From: CAVYXK01 sp963772445 | Lineage (GTDB): Bacteria; Pseudomonadota; Alphaproteobacteria; Acetobacterales; Acetobacteraceae | Length of the DNA: 64,000 nucleotides | Assembly (NCBI GenBank): GCA_963772445.1 | Contig: CAVYXK010000014.1 | Span: 434,001-498,000, forward strand | Direction of reading: 5' to 3' | In this document: piece after piece, positions 1-9,466 of the stretch | Numbering within the stretch: the stretch's first letter is position 1 | Layout: every line of letters starts with the position of its first letter | Made by a program: the position numbers and the translations under genes | The notes under the pieces: model-generated | The model's input: only the letters and a program-made list of their open reading frames with translations | Databases searched by the model: none | What the model was told of the DNA's origin: nothing

Positions 1-1239
1 GCGACCCGCCCGCCCGCCTTTCCCGATGCCGATGGAAATTTCGACCACATTCCGCCCGAAGCGCCTCAGTTCCTTGCGGCCCATCTTTACGGGACCGTGC
101 GCCATTCGCTCGATGTGTGGCACCGCTACCTGAAGCGGCACATCGTCTGGTGGCATGTGAATGAACATCCACAGATCGAACTGATCCCGGTCGTGCCCTG
201 GCAGAATGCGCAGAGTGGACCAGGGTTTCTAGAAACGGGTCTCTGGCCCGACGACACGGGCGAGCTGCAGCCTTTCGCGCTGAATTTCGACGTGATCGCG
301 CACGAGACTGGCCACACTATGCTCTTTTCCCTGCTTGGTGTGCCGTCGCCGGACATGATCGGCGTGCCTTTCCTCGCATTTCACGAATTGTTTTCGGACC
401 TTGTCGCGCTTATCGGGGTGTTACATTTTGAATCTGTTATAGAACGACTTCTACAGGAGACGGCCGGCAATCTCTATGTGCTGAACGTCGCCAACCGCCT
501 CGGCGAAACCTCCGTGCATAGCCAGCTTCGGCTCGCCTCAAACGAAGCGACGATGGCAGACGTTGTGGACATTACGCTCACGCTTGATGGCCGCTGGCTG
601 GATGCCAAAGGTCTGGGGCGGAACCAGCATGCGATCGCCGAGCCGCTTACCGGCGCCATCTTTGATGTGCTGGTCGAGTTATTCCAGGATCGCCTCGCGT
701 CTGATGGCGTGATCCCGGCTGAACTCGATGCGCGCGGCTGGACCCGCGAGGATGTGGAAAAATCCTTCGAACGGCTGCAGCGGGAAATGGGGCAGGTGCG
801 CCGCATCTTTCATGCTGACTTCGTATCTGCAATCAAAGACAGTCTCGATCTTGTCGGCCACGCCATGGCGCACGTGATGCTGACGATGCACCCGGATTCG
901 CTGACCTTTGGCAAGGTGGCCGCGCGCTTCATTGAGGCTCTTCTGTTGCGGGGGCAGGGAGCGCTGCTACCGGCGCTGCTCTCCCACTTCCTCTATCGCG
1001 GTATTGATCCGAGGCCGTTCTTCGAGGTTAGGGCCGTTGTGGCTGCGCCACGGCGGTGGACCCCAGCGCGCCGCGCGGCGAATTGGTTGCGCGCACGTCG
1101 GCCTGGTGCCGGCGACCGATGCTGCGATCCGAGTAGCTTTATCTTTGCACGCAGCCTGATGCGGCACCTGCATCGCGAGGCACCACCTGAGGCGCAGAGC
1201 TGGCCGAATGTGGCCGCTGGCGACGGGTTGGAACGCTGA
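1..1239 (+). CDS. partial gluzincin zinc metalloprotease
   Basis: The reading frame is open from the first base, so the N-terminus lies outside the window; the stop is at 1237-1239. A HETGH zinc-binding motif sits at window residues 101-105. About 23 residues downstream comes an HELFSD segment (H128-E129), which matches the third-ligand Glu plus SD pattern of thermolysin-like (M4/gluzincin) peptidases. The family hydrolyses peptide bonds with one zinc ion bound by two His and one Glu. No signal peptide can be judged because the start is missing. The downstream part (residues 200-410) shows no motif I recognise. The metallopeptidase fold is well supported by the motif spacing; the substrate and the precise family are not. 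The low-complexity arginine-rich end could mean that the C-terminus is not the ancestral one. Confidence 0.7.
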   Translation, partial: ATRPPAFPDADGNFDHIPPEAPQFLAAHLYGTVRHSLDVWHRYLKRHIVWWHVNEHPQIELIPVVPWQNAQSGPGFLETGLWPDDTGELQPFALNFDVIAHETGHTMLFSLLGVPSPDMIGVPFLAFHELFSDLVALIGVLHFESVIERLLQETAGNLYVLNVANRLGETSVHSQLRLASNEATMADVVDITLTLDGRWLDAKGLGRNQHAIAEPLTGAIFDVLVELFQDRLASDGVIPAELDARGWTREDVEKSFERLQREMGQVRRIFHADFVSAIKDSLDLVGHAMAHVMLTMHPDSLTFGKVAARFIEALLLRGQGALLPALLSHFLYRGIDPRPFFEVRAVVAAPRRWTPARRAANWLRARRPGAGDRCCDPSSFIFARSLMRHLHREAPPEAQSWPNVAAGDGLER

Positions 1240-1564
1240 ACACCCAGCGTTGCGGCTCGCGCGTCACGCGACACGTCGGCGGACACGCGGCGTCGATAGC
1301 GCGCTCGCCAGCATCACCGTGAGCGCCTTCGCGGCGACAACGCGTCATGAAACACCTGATCCAAGACCGTGCCCGCCCGCCGGTGGCTCATGCTGGGTGG
1401 AGCGATCTTGCTCGCCGCTAAACTACCGCCCAATGACGGGGGCACTAGGTCCCGCCGAGGTGATATGCAACAGCGTGCATACCCCAAGGCAGGTGAACAA
1501 CCAAGTCCCACGGATCGTCGGAGGATTCCCGATCCAAGCCGCGACCGATTTCGGTCCGCGACGA
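1240..1564. other. intergenic stretch, no gene seen
   Basis: About 325 bp between the metalloprotease stop and the convergent minus-strand gene. Open frames exist on both strands, but their composition is arginine/proline-rich noise typical of GC-rich non-coding DNA. No clear terminator or RNA gene was found. Confidence 0.4.
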
Positions 1565-2380
1565 TCAGCCGCCCGGGCGAAGCAGCTTGCGTATATCCGC
1601 TGCTCGGTTAACAGAGGCCGCGCTGGGCTTGTCGTGATAAGTCCGTTCGACGTGCTGGCCACCACGCTGCCTGGCGCGATCATGCGCCGCACTCAGGTGG
1701 CGGTCGATCGTGGCCCGGATATTGCCCTTCACGATAGCCGGAATCGGCACCTCCGCGTCGGTTGGGTGGTCTCCGTCGAACCAGGCCCGATGCCACCACT
1801 TCCGTGACGCCGGATCGTGCCACGTCAGATAGCCACCCTTGAGTACCTGGCGCGGCTCAGTGATCGAGCCTTTGTAACTGTAGCGCACGCTAGACGTCGC
1901 TACGGGATCGAAGAACCGGGGCGTATAAAAGTCGGATACCGCAATTCCATTGACTTTGTAGCTCTCGTTCGAACACGGATCGGAGACCTCGACGAGGAAC
2001 TTTACCCTCTCGTCGGGACGACGCGGCGACTGGCCGGCGACGAGGTGTCTTCCCCAGGGATCGGCCAGCATCTCGAGCATTTCGTGGCTTGCGGTCACAC
2101 TCCAGTCGTCGGTCAGCCGGACAAGTGCGCAAGGCTGGCCCAACTCGTCCTCGTGATAACCGGCGGCTTCGGGCCGATCCAGGTTATCGCTGATGACGAT
2201 GGGCCAGTAGTCGAGAGGAACGTCTTCCAGGCGGGCATAAGCTGCTATACTAGCCTGAACGCCCCATATCGGTCCGAAGTCGCGGGTCACCTGTTTCTGG
2301 AGCGCCGCAGCCACGGCTACGAGTTCGGCAGCGTGTACCTTGTGCGTCTCGGTTACCAGCGCGACGTAGCGGGTGAGCAT
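1565..2380 (-). CDS. conserved protein with HEMLEM motif
   Basis: A 271-residue protein. The start is placed at ATG 2380, which is preceded by an AGGAGAG ribosome-binding site and begins MLTRYVALVTE; the frame is open further upstream but without such a signal. The motif SHEMLEMLADP near the middle (about residue 105) has the HExxE form of a possible metal site and is the most conserved-looking part. It is followed by acidic and aromatic segments (VSDPCSNESY, DFYTPRFF). The protein has no transmembrane segment or signal peptide. I recognise this only as a conserved hypothetical pattern, and a hydrolase-like metal site is an inference. It lies just downstream (51 bp from coding end to start) of the broken cyclase gene on the same strand. 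Confidence 0.65.
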   Translation of the reverse strand: MLTRYVALVTETHKVHAAELVAVAAALQKQVTRDFGPIWGVQASIAAYARLEDVPLDYWPIVISDNLDRPEAAGYHEDELGQPCALVRLTDDWSVTASHEMLEMLADPWGRHLVAGQSPRRPDERVKFLVEVSDPCSNESYKVNGIAVSDFYTPRFFDPVATSSVRYSYKGSITEPRQVLKGGYLTWHDPASRKWWHRAWFDGDHPTDAEVPIPAIVKGNIRATIDRHLSAAHDRARQRGGQHVERTYHDKPSAASVNRAADIRKLLRPGG

Positions 2381-2405
2381 GCTTACTCTCCTGTTGGGGA
2401 CAGTA

Positions 2406-5400
2406 TCAAAGCGGACCAACCGCTTCCGGGCTGAGCTCCCGGAGAAGCTCTCGGGACGCACGGAAATCGGGCATGGTGAGACCCTCGGTGACCCGCGAGA
2501 GGACCGGCGCCAATGTGTGATAAGCGGCCTCGTGTCTGCCCTGGCTTTTCAACAGTTTCGCGAGGTCGGTCGCGGCCCGCACCTCCCATAGCAGGCCGCC
2601 CTGCTCGCGGGCCAGGCAGACGCTTGTTTCGAGCAAACGGGCTGCGGCGGCCGGATCGCTTGTCAGATGAGCGCGCAACCTGGGGATCTCGGCTTCACAC
2701 CAACGCTCGTTTGTTGTCTCCACCACCGCCGCCGCCCGGCACAGCAAGGCGGTGGCACCCTCCGGATCACCCTGGGCCTCCATCAGTTCGGCGGAAGCAA
2801 GCATAAAGAAGGGCAGCAGGTTCAGGAACCTCGCATTTTCGAATTGATCGAGTGTCGTGCGCAGCCGCTAATGAAGCATCGGGTCAGGGTTCATCCGCAG
2901 ATGTGCCCAGGTTGAGAAGAACAAGCCTTCGCGGCTGCCTCTGAAGGTCTCGTAGTCATTCTGATTGGTGAGCAGCCGATCCGACAGTTTCAGCACCTGT
3001 TGCACGTCGCGCCGCATCATCGCCTGCACACAGGCACGTCGGAGGCCAAGGTTGACACTGATCGGGTGTGCGAGCGCTTCTGCGTGGCGGATTGCCGCGA
3101 GACTCATGGCGGCACCAGATTCGGGCAGGCCGAGAGCTGTCAGGCAAATGCCCAGAGCGCCGCACACCGACACCTTGGGGTCGCGCGTGATCGCCATTCC
3201 CCCTTCGTATTTCTCCATTGCCTGTTCGAGGTCGTGGCGTGCCTCGCGAAAGCGGCCATGCAACAGTCTGGCATAACCTCTCGATCGGTGTGCCAGGATT
3301 ATCGCATGATGATCGCCGGTACGGTGGCCGAGTTCCAGAGCCTGTTCGCCATATTCGGCCACTTTATCGAGCTCGGAATGGGCGAAATGATAGTTCACCA
3401 GACCATCATGGACGTGCAGCAGAAACTTTGTGCCACCGAGCACCAGGCAGAGCTCGTGGGCACGCTCGAAGGTGGCGCGGACCTCTTCGTCGCCGGCGCC
3501 GCGGAGTTCCATGAGCGCCAGCCCGCGAGCAACCTGCAGTTCGAGCTCGCGATGCTGCGTCGTGAGCGTGGCCCGCAGATTGGTGAGTTGGGAAAGCCCT
3601 TTTTGCAGATATCCTACAATCTCCGTGAGCGCGAAGCGGCCGGTGGCGCGTGCGGCAGCCTTCATGTAGTAATCAATGGACTTCTCCGCCGCACCCGCCT
3701 CGGCGAATTGCGCGGCCAGCAGTTCCGGAGCGGTACTGGCGGGGCCCACCAGGTCTTTTTCCAGCGCCTCGGCATATCGCAGATGGAAGCCGCGACGTCG
3801 GTCACGCAACATCGAAGTGTAGGCTGCATCCTGAATAAGCACGTGACGAAAAACGTAGCTGGCGTTGGGTGGACGCCCGTCCGCCACGATCAGCCCAGCC
3901 TGCGCGAGTTCGTCGAGTGCCTGCTCAAGCCGTTCGGTCGGCAGGCTGGAAACGGCTTGCAGCATATCGAAGCCAAATTCCCGACCTATAACCGAGCTGG
4001 CCTGGGCGACCTCCTTGCCGGGGCCAAGCTCATCGAGCCTGGCCATGAGCAGAGCCTTCAACGACGTCGGGGACCGAGTTCACCTGAAGGTGGCACGACG
4101 GCTGAAAGGTGGTCGCCAGCTTGTTCCGGCGGCCACAAATTCAGTACGCTTCGGGTGAGCTCTTCGATAAACAGCGGCACGCCTTCGGCGCGATCGACGA
4201 TGCGGGCAACCACTTCTTCGGCAAACTGTTGCTCACCGGCGACATGTCGGACAAGGTCGGCTGCTTGGGTACGATCCAGTCCGTTGAGTAGCTGAGTGGT
4301 GACCTGCGGATGGAGCGACCACAGCAATCCCTTCTCTGGCCGGGTAGAAATAATGAGCAGGGCCGAGAGGCGTTCCACTTGGTTTACAAGCTCATCGAGG
4401 AGCCCGGTGGTGGTAGGATCGGCCCAGTGAAAGTCCTCGACAATGACGAGCAAGGGCACCGTCGCGGCGAGCGCCTGGAAGTGGCGGAACATCGCTTTGA
4501 AGGTGAGCTCTTTCGTGAACTGCGCGGTCTGGTGAGCCGGCAGCTTATTGGGCGCCGGAATGGAGAGAAGATCGGCCAGTGAGGCCACCTCTGCTTCTCC
4601 GAGCCCAGCCGTGCTGCAGAGCAGCTTTTGCAGCTTGGCGAGTTTCTGGGCTGGTGTGTCAGTGCGATGGAAGCCGGCAGCGCTTTCGAAGTACCTGATG
4701 AACGGATAGAGTGGAGTATCCTGGTAGTGCGGTGAGCAGGCCAAGCGTATCACTGACCGTTTGGCGCTGCCGAGCTGCTCCTCGAAAGCGGCAATGAGGC
4801 GTGACTTACCCAGGCCGGGTTCTCCGACGAGTACAACGACCTGGCCGACCCCGCTTCGCGCCTTTGCCCAGCGGCGCTGCATCAAATCGGCCTCCTCCTC
4901 GCGGCCGACCAAAGGGACCGGGCTGGTGCGCAAGGCCTCGAACCGGCTCTCGACGGCACTTTCCCGCAGGACCACCCAGGGCTGGACCGGGTCGGGTATT
5001 CCTTTGAGCTCGACGGGACCAAGGGCGGCGTACTCGAACATTCCGCCGATGAGGTGGCGGGTCACATGGTCGATGAGCAACATGTTCGGTTTTGCGAGCG
5101 TCTGGAGGCGAGACGCGAGATTCGGCGTCTCCCCCACAACCGACCATTCAAGGGAGGAACCGGCGCCGATCAGATCACCTACGATCACGAGGCCGGTTGC
5201 GAGACCGACACGCGTGGCGAGTGTACCGGGCGGGCCTGCAACCGTTTCGAGTCGCCCAGCCGCCTCAATAATCGCGAGACCGGCGCGCACGGCGCGTTCC
5301 GCGTCCGCTTCATGGGCGCGTGGATAGCCGAAAAATGCCAGGATGCCGTCGCCCATATGTCGCGTGACCAATCCTCCGTATCGGGCGATAAGCCCTGTCA

Positions 5401-5746
5401 CGCGGTTCCGCCACGCGCCTATGACGTCGCGGAGGTCTTCCGGGTCCAGCCGTGCGCCGAGCTCCGTCGAACCGACCAGATCAGCGAATACGACCGTGAG
5501 ATTGCGTCTCTCGGGCTCTCCGGAGGCTGGCGCGGCGCCGGAGACGGTCGCAGCATTCGGCGCGCCGCACTCCCCACAGAAACGGCTTCGCGGTGCGTTC
5601 TCGCCACCGCAGACATGACAAAACCAGGGGAGCGGGGTGCCGCAGTCGGCGCAGAACTTCTTGCCGGTCGCGACCCTCGCCCGACAGCCCGGGCAATACA
5701 AGATTTCCTCCCCGCAGGAGAGTTGGGCCCTATGAAGGAGACCCAT
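2406..5746 (-). pseudogene. class III cyclase / AAA ATPase / TPR regulator, broken
   Basis: In order from the N-terminus (5746): two zinc-ribbon pairs (CPGC, CADC, CHVC, CGEC), a class III adenylate/guanylate cyclase domain (FADLVGSTE, MGDGILAFFG), an AAA/STAND ATPase (Walker A GEPGLGKSRL, Walker B LLVIVEDFHWAD), then a long helical TPR-like region. Such proteins couple nucleotide cyclisation to a signalling ATPase. Two lesions split it. A one-base loss occurs in the G-run near 4069-4073, where the frame jumps from SGELG to TSLKALLMARLD. An in-frame TAG at 2868-2870 follows, after which the same frame continues (RLRTTLDQFENARF). Adding the missing base gives 1114 codons in register. Without the lesions it would be a normal-length (about 1113 aa) member of the family. 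Sequence error could explain the frameshift, but less easily the amber codon. Confidence 0.8.
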
Positions 5747-5930
5747 TAAGCGAGCGCAAGAAAGCTGAGCAGTTAATCTCTGGTTGCCCGCATCACGAAA
5801 TCGTGAGGGGTCTCGTGGGACGCGCTACAACCACCGGGCGAGTCGAGAATTCTTGTTGCCTCCCGGACAAACTGCTTTCTTACTGGGCGGGAGCCTCCAG
5901 CTCCGCGCGAGAGTTGCGTTCATTCACACC

Positions 5931-6071
5931 GTGCAGGTCAACAAGGAGCAGATCGACGCGATCGCCAAACAACTGAACATCTCCGACAAAGACAAGAGTC
6001 GCATTCACCCCGGCGACAAGGTTCACATCGTTCGCGAAGCGCAGGAAAAGGAGCTGAACCGGAACAAGTAA
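5931..6071 (+). CDS. small hypothetical protein
   Basis: A possible 46-residue lysine-rich protein read from GTG 5931 (VQVNKEQIDAIAKQLN and onwards). The frame stays open upstream to 5784, but that part is low-quality arginine-rich sequence. The amphipathic, charged composition (IAKQLNISDKDKSRI, DKVHIVREAQEKE) is unlike random GC-rich DNA, which is the only reason to list it. No ribosome-binding site or family is recognised. The remaining DNA between 5747 and 5930 holds nothing I can identify. Confidence 0.3.
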   Translation: MQVNKEQIDAIAKQLNISDKDKSRIHPGDKVHIVREAQEKELNRNK

Positions 6072-6097
6072 AATAGCGCTGCCGGGCGGGCAACGCG

Positions 6098-6929
6098 ATG
6101 GACGACGGAACATTACCCAACAGCTACAAGCGCCTGTCCACGATCCGACGGGTCGGCGAACTTGGCCGCGCACGTTGGATTGCTGTGCCAGGCAATGAAG
6201 GCTGTGTCGGTGTGTTCCAGTTCCCCCGTGAAGCCACGCCGCTCATCGTCGAAGCTATGTCTGGACGGAGTATGGCGATCGTGCCCGGTGATATATTTCT
6301 CGCGACGCCGGGATATCGGGAGTCGGTCCGCTGGACTGTCGGGGGTGTGCCTGAAGGCGGCTTGGTGCCGGGCGAAGATTACTGGCTCCTCGCCGAAAGC
6401 GGCGTCATCGGTGAGTTGGTCGAAGCATCGCCAGTGGCGAAAGGCTATCTCGGAAGAGCGAAGTATCTTGGCGCAATCGTAGACGCAGAAGGCCAACCGT
6501 TGCGCTTACGGGACTTCACGGCACGCGCCCCCCCGGATGCGACCGACGCCGGAGCGCCCGTCTACCTTTTGCTAGGTACCAATCCGCGCTGACGCACCGC
6601 AGATCTTTGGGCAGGCGCTCGACATGTGCCTGTCGCTGCGCGCTGATGCAGTGCTGATCGAGTGCGGCGGCAATTTTCTGGGAACCAGCGTACCCGAGTT
6701 CCTCCGGTGCCTGATACCACGCCGGTCTGATCTGACCACAATCTTGGCGGCGTCAGACACGTTCGGTGCCCTGGGGGCGAAGCGCGTGCTGGAAGAGATG
6801 GGCTTGAGGCTGGATTTGATCACCGGCCCCTGCGCGGACACGCTCACCTCGCGACAGCGCACCGAGGCAATGTGCGGGGTACCAGCCCGAAGTATGAGAA
6901 TGTCGACTGCCGGGCCTGTCGTTGATTGA
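6098..6929 (+). pseudogene. probable P-loop protein with internal deletion
   Basis: Two adjacent frames look like the two ends of one gene. The first (6098-6592, 164 aa) reads like a folded beta-rich N-terminal domain and ends at PVYLLLGTNPR, just where a strand leading into a nucleotide-binding loop would be expected. The second frame resumes with IFGQALDMCLSLRADAVLIECGG and runs to 6929. It looks like the alpha/beta second half of such an enzyme (IECGG as a Walker B-like strand, then TTILAASDTFGALGAKRVLEEMG). About 30 bp lie between the two. My reading is that the segment carrying the loop has been deleted and the frame shifted. This rests on my recollection of related conserved proteins, not on a search. 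Alternatively these are two small genes. Confidence 0.45.
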
Positions 6930-7031
6930 GCCAAGTCGCGCTGGCGGCGTTCCGGTCGTTGCCGTGCAGAGTCCTATGCCACAGGATAGCCGGTCAAATA
7001 GCGGCTGGCGACATCCCTGCTGGGTCCAGGC

Positions 7032-7505
7032 CTACAACCACCGCCGCACCCGCCGGCAGTAATCGACATACGTCTCGCCGAAGGCTTCGCGCAACATCCG
7101 CTCCTCAGACGGAATGATAATCCGGTGCAAGAAGATCAACGGTCCAGGCAGAAGCACGAGCGGCCACGCACGCGCGATCACAATGGCACCGCCGCAATAG
7201 ACGACAGTCAGTGCGACATACATCGGATTGCGCGAGATCGAGTACGGCCCGCCGGCAACCAGTTGCGTCGGCCTTCGATGCGGGATCACCGTCGTCCCCC
7301 GCCACCTGAAGCAGCCGATACTGGCAAAGCCCCAAATGGCCCCCGACGCCATGAGAAACCATCCGATCCAGCGTGCCGGCTTGCTCTCAAGCCAGCCGGG
7401 AGACCAGGGGAGCGCCCGATCCAGCAAAACGCCGACAGCGAAGAAAGCCGCATAAAGAACTGGCGGCGGAACAAAGAACCAAAGCGATCGCCATCGGCTC
7501 GTCAT
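7032..7505 (-). CDS. isoprenylcysteine methyltransferase-like membrane protein
   Basis: A 157-residue integral membrane protein with three or four hydrophobic segments. The C-terminal block GPYSISRNPMYVALTVVYCGG followed by EERMLREAFGETYVDYCRRVRRW is the signature of the ICMT/PEMT-type methyltransferase fold: R-NPMY for SAM binding, then an E/FG-YxxYxxxVxRW tail. Bacterial members methylate small or lipid substrates in the inner membrane; the actual substrate is unknown. The start ATG at 7505 is preferred over one 24 bp upstream because it begins the hydrophobic MTSRWRSLWFFVPP segment directly. The next minus-strand gene upstream (TSUP permease) ends 58 bp away, so co-transcription is possible. 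Confidence 0.75.
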   Translation of the reverse strand: MTSRWRSLWFFVPPPVLYAAFFAVGVLLDRALPWSPGWLESKPARWIGWFLMASGAIWGFASIGCFRWRGTTVIPHRRPTQLVAGGPYSISRNPMYVALTVVYCGGAIVIARAWPLVLLPGPLIFLHRIIIPSEERMLREAFGETYVDYCRRVRRWL

Positions 7506-7563
7506 GGTATGGGTCCGGATGTCAACCAACCGCTTTTTACACCTGGGAGCCTCGATGCGTCGG

Positions 7564-8295
7564 TCAACGTGCGACCAGCAGGGCTATTCCCGAGCCCAGC
7601 AGCACCCAAAGGATCAGACGGCGAAACGCCTCGTCGTCGAGCCGCCGGTAAAGCCGTCCGCCCGCAAGTGTCGGCAGGATGGCCACCGGCACCATCAGCG
7701 CCAGGATCGGCGTCATCGCAACGGTCAGTGTTCCACTGACAGTGTAGGTCGCCAGCGTCAGGCTGTGCATCGCCAGGTTGAACACGCCGAACACGCCGCG
7801 CTGAGTATCCTTGTTCCAGCCCCGCAGCGTGCACCAGAGCGTTGGCGCGGGGCCGGTGAGCCCGCCCAATCCGCCCATAACGCCACCGATCCAGCCGGCC
7901 GCACCGTCCGCCGGCCGACCGCCCCGCGTCACCAACGGAAGATGCTTCGCCGCCAGCATGACCGAGCAATAGACGATCAGAAGCACGCCAACTCCGCCGC
8001 GGAACAAATGCACATCGATATGCGGAAGCAACCACGCACCGAGCGGCACACCCAGCGCGCCACCGAACACGAACGGCACTGCTCGGCGCCAGTCGATCCG
8101 CCGTCGTACCACGATGAGCGATAGTGCCTGACCGACCCAGGAACCCCAGACCACCATAGGTGCGGCAAGTTGTGGCTCTATGCACCACACCCAGATGCTC
8201 ATGGCGACCAGGCCGAAGGCAAATCCCGACAGGCCTTGGACAAATCCGCCAAGACAGGTGCCGAGTACAACGACAGCCACTGTCGCTGTCGTCAC
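7564..8295 (-). CDS. TSUP (TauE/SafE) family permease
   Basis: A 243-residue protein with about eight hydrophobic segments. The N-terminus (GGFVQGLSGFAFGLV) and the mid-protein GGVMGGLGGLTGPAPTLWC segment form the duplicated glycine-rich half-motifs typical of the TauE/SafE (TSUP) family, which moves sulfite, sulfoacetate or other small organic anions across the inner membrane. Length and topology fit a complete protein. Nothing nearby identifies the substrate. It is minus strand, upstream of the methyltransferase gene and downstream of rsfS (39 bp between them). Confidence 0.8.
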   Translation of the reverse strand: MTTATVAVVVLGTCLGGFVQGLSGFAFGLVAMSIWVWCIEPQLAAPMVVWGSWVGQALSLIVVRRRIDWRRAVPFVFGGALGVPLGAWLLPHIDVHLFRGGVGVLLIVYCSVMLAAKHLPLVTRGGRPADGAAGWIGGVMGGLGGLTGPAPTLWCTLRGWNKDTQRGVFGVFNLAMHSLTLATYTVSGTLTVAMTPILALMVPVAILPTLAGGRLYRRLDDEAFRRLILWVLLGSGIALLVAR

Positions 8296-8334
8296 GCGGG
8301 GCCGATCGCGTTGCAGAGGCTTTCGGGCAACTCC

Positions 8335-8844
8335 TCAGCCCACCGCTTCGTCGAGATCGGCGCCCCACATCTTCTCCAGCGCATACATCGCTCGCGCCTC
8401 GGGTTTGAACAGGTGCACGACGATGTCGCCGGCATCGATCAGGACCCAGTCGGAGCCACCGGCACCTTCGACCTGAACACGCTTGAGACCGGCCTCGTGC
8501 AGTTTCTCCAGCAGGTGCTCGGCCATCGCAGTGATCTGACGGTCGGCCAGGCCAGTCGCCACCACCATGCGGTCGCAGAACGTCGCCTTGCCCTCCAGGT
8601 CGAGCATGACGACGTCCTCGGCCTTATCATCTTCCAAACTACCGACTATCAGGCGCTGCAGCCGTTCCAGCTCGGAAGGGTGGCGGATATGTGCGGCGGC
8701 AACCTTTCTTGGTCCGGCCACCACCGCTTTCTTGCGCGCCGTGCCAGGCGTCTTGTCGGCCGCCGGCAGCGGCCTCGGGGCTTTGCGTTTCGCCGGCTTC
8801 TTGCGCGGTCCGGGGACGGTCGGAGCGGTCGGACGCTTGGCTAT
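8335..8844 (-). CDS. rsfS: ribosome silencing factor RsfS, probable AUA start
   Basis: The C-terminal 110 residues are a clear RsfS/YbeB/Iojap (DUF143) domain: IVGSLEDDKAEDVVMLDLEG, FCDRMVVATGLADRQI, GSDWVLIDAGDIVVHLF, YALEKMWG. The protein binds L14 on the 50S subunit and blocks subunit joining in starvation. The domain can be reached from a GTG at 8724 or 8727, but no good ribosome-binding site precedes those codons. The frame is open upstream through a Lys/Pro/Arg-rich N-terminal extension to an ATA at 8844, with a textbook AAGGAG seven bases before it. The ATA overlaps the nadD TAG stop. I therefore place the start at ATA 8844 (169 aa). It forms an operon with nadD and proA. Confidence 0.85.
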   Translation of the reverse strand: MAKRPTAPTVPGPRKKPAKRKAPRPLPAADKTPGTARKKAVVAGPRKVAAAHIRHPSELERLQRLIVGSLEDDKAEDVVMLDLEGKATFCDRMVVATGLADRQITAMAEHLLEKLHEAGLKRVQVEGAGGSDWVLIDAGDIVVHLFKPEARAMYALEKMWGADLDEAVG

Positions 8845-9413
8845 GGCACGACTCCTTTCCCGGCGCGGATGGCGCTGGCCGATGCGTGGTGCTGGGGAGA
8901 CGGCAGAAAGATCCAGGCGCGCGGGCGGATGCGGGCCAGCACCGGGGCGGCTGTAGCGGGCAGGCGCGCACCCCTGAGATAGTGCGCGGCCAGGCCGGCG
9001 AGAGCGCGGTGGGTGTATGTCGGCCGCGGCAGCACCAAGAGCGGCACACGGCGGACGAACTCATGCCAGCGGCCCCAGCGCGGCAATTGTTCCAGAATAT
9101 CGGCACCCATCACCCAAACGAACTCCACGCGAGGGAAGATGCGCTGCAAGCGGCGCAGCGTGTCGATGCTGTACCTGGTACCGAGCGCCGCCTCGATCGC
9201 CGTGGCGACGATGCGGCGTCCATCGGCAAGAACGCGCGCAGAGGCCAATCGATCTCGGAAATCGCCCATGCCTTCACTCGGCTTCAGCACGTTGCCCGGG
9301 GAGACGAGCAGCCATACCTGGTCAAGCCGCAGGCGGCGACGAGCCAGTTCAGCCACGTGGCGGTGTCCCGCGTGCGCCGGGTTGAATGACCCGCCGAGAA
9401 TGCCGACGCGCAT
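8841..9413 (-). CDS. nadD: nicotinate-nucleotide adenylyltransferase NadD
   Basis: NadD transfers AMP from ATP to nicotinate mononucleotide in NAD synthesis. The nucleotidyltransferase signature GILGGSFNPAHAGHRH is at the N-terminus, and SASAIRAG at the C-terminus is the ISSTxIR-equivalent; WVMGADILEQLPRWGRWHEF lies in between. The listed start is the ATG at 9413 (190 aa). The conserved-looking residues FGDRRRMRVG continue upstream of this ATG, and the only plausible upstream start is a CTG at 9470. That CTG overlaps the proA TGA (CTGA) and has AGGTG six bases upstream, so the real protein may be 209 aa from a non-standard start. The gene lies between proA and rsfS on the minus strand. Confidence 0.9.
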   Translation of the reverse strand: MRVGILGGSFNPAHAGHRHVAELARRRLRLDQVWLLVSPGNVLKPSEGMGDFRDRLASARVLADGRRIVATAIEAALGTRYSIDTLRRLQRIFPRVEFVWVMGADILEQLPRWGRWHEFVRRVPLLVLPRPTYTHRALAGLAAHYLRGARLPATAAPVLARIRPRAWIFLPSPQHHASASAIRAGKGVVP

Positions 9414-9466
9414 GCGCCGCCGATCGCCGAAGCGGGGAAGCGCGTCGTAGAGCCGATCCGTGGCCG

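Noticed and set aside
1208..1807. A 199-aa plus-strand frame overlapping the HEMLEM gene
   Set aside because: It has no ribosome-binding site and noise-like composition, and it overlaps the better minus-strand gene.
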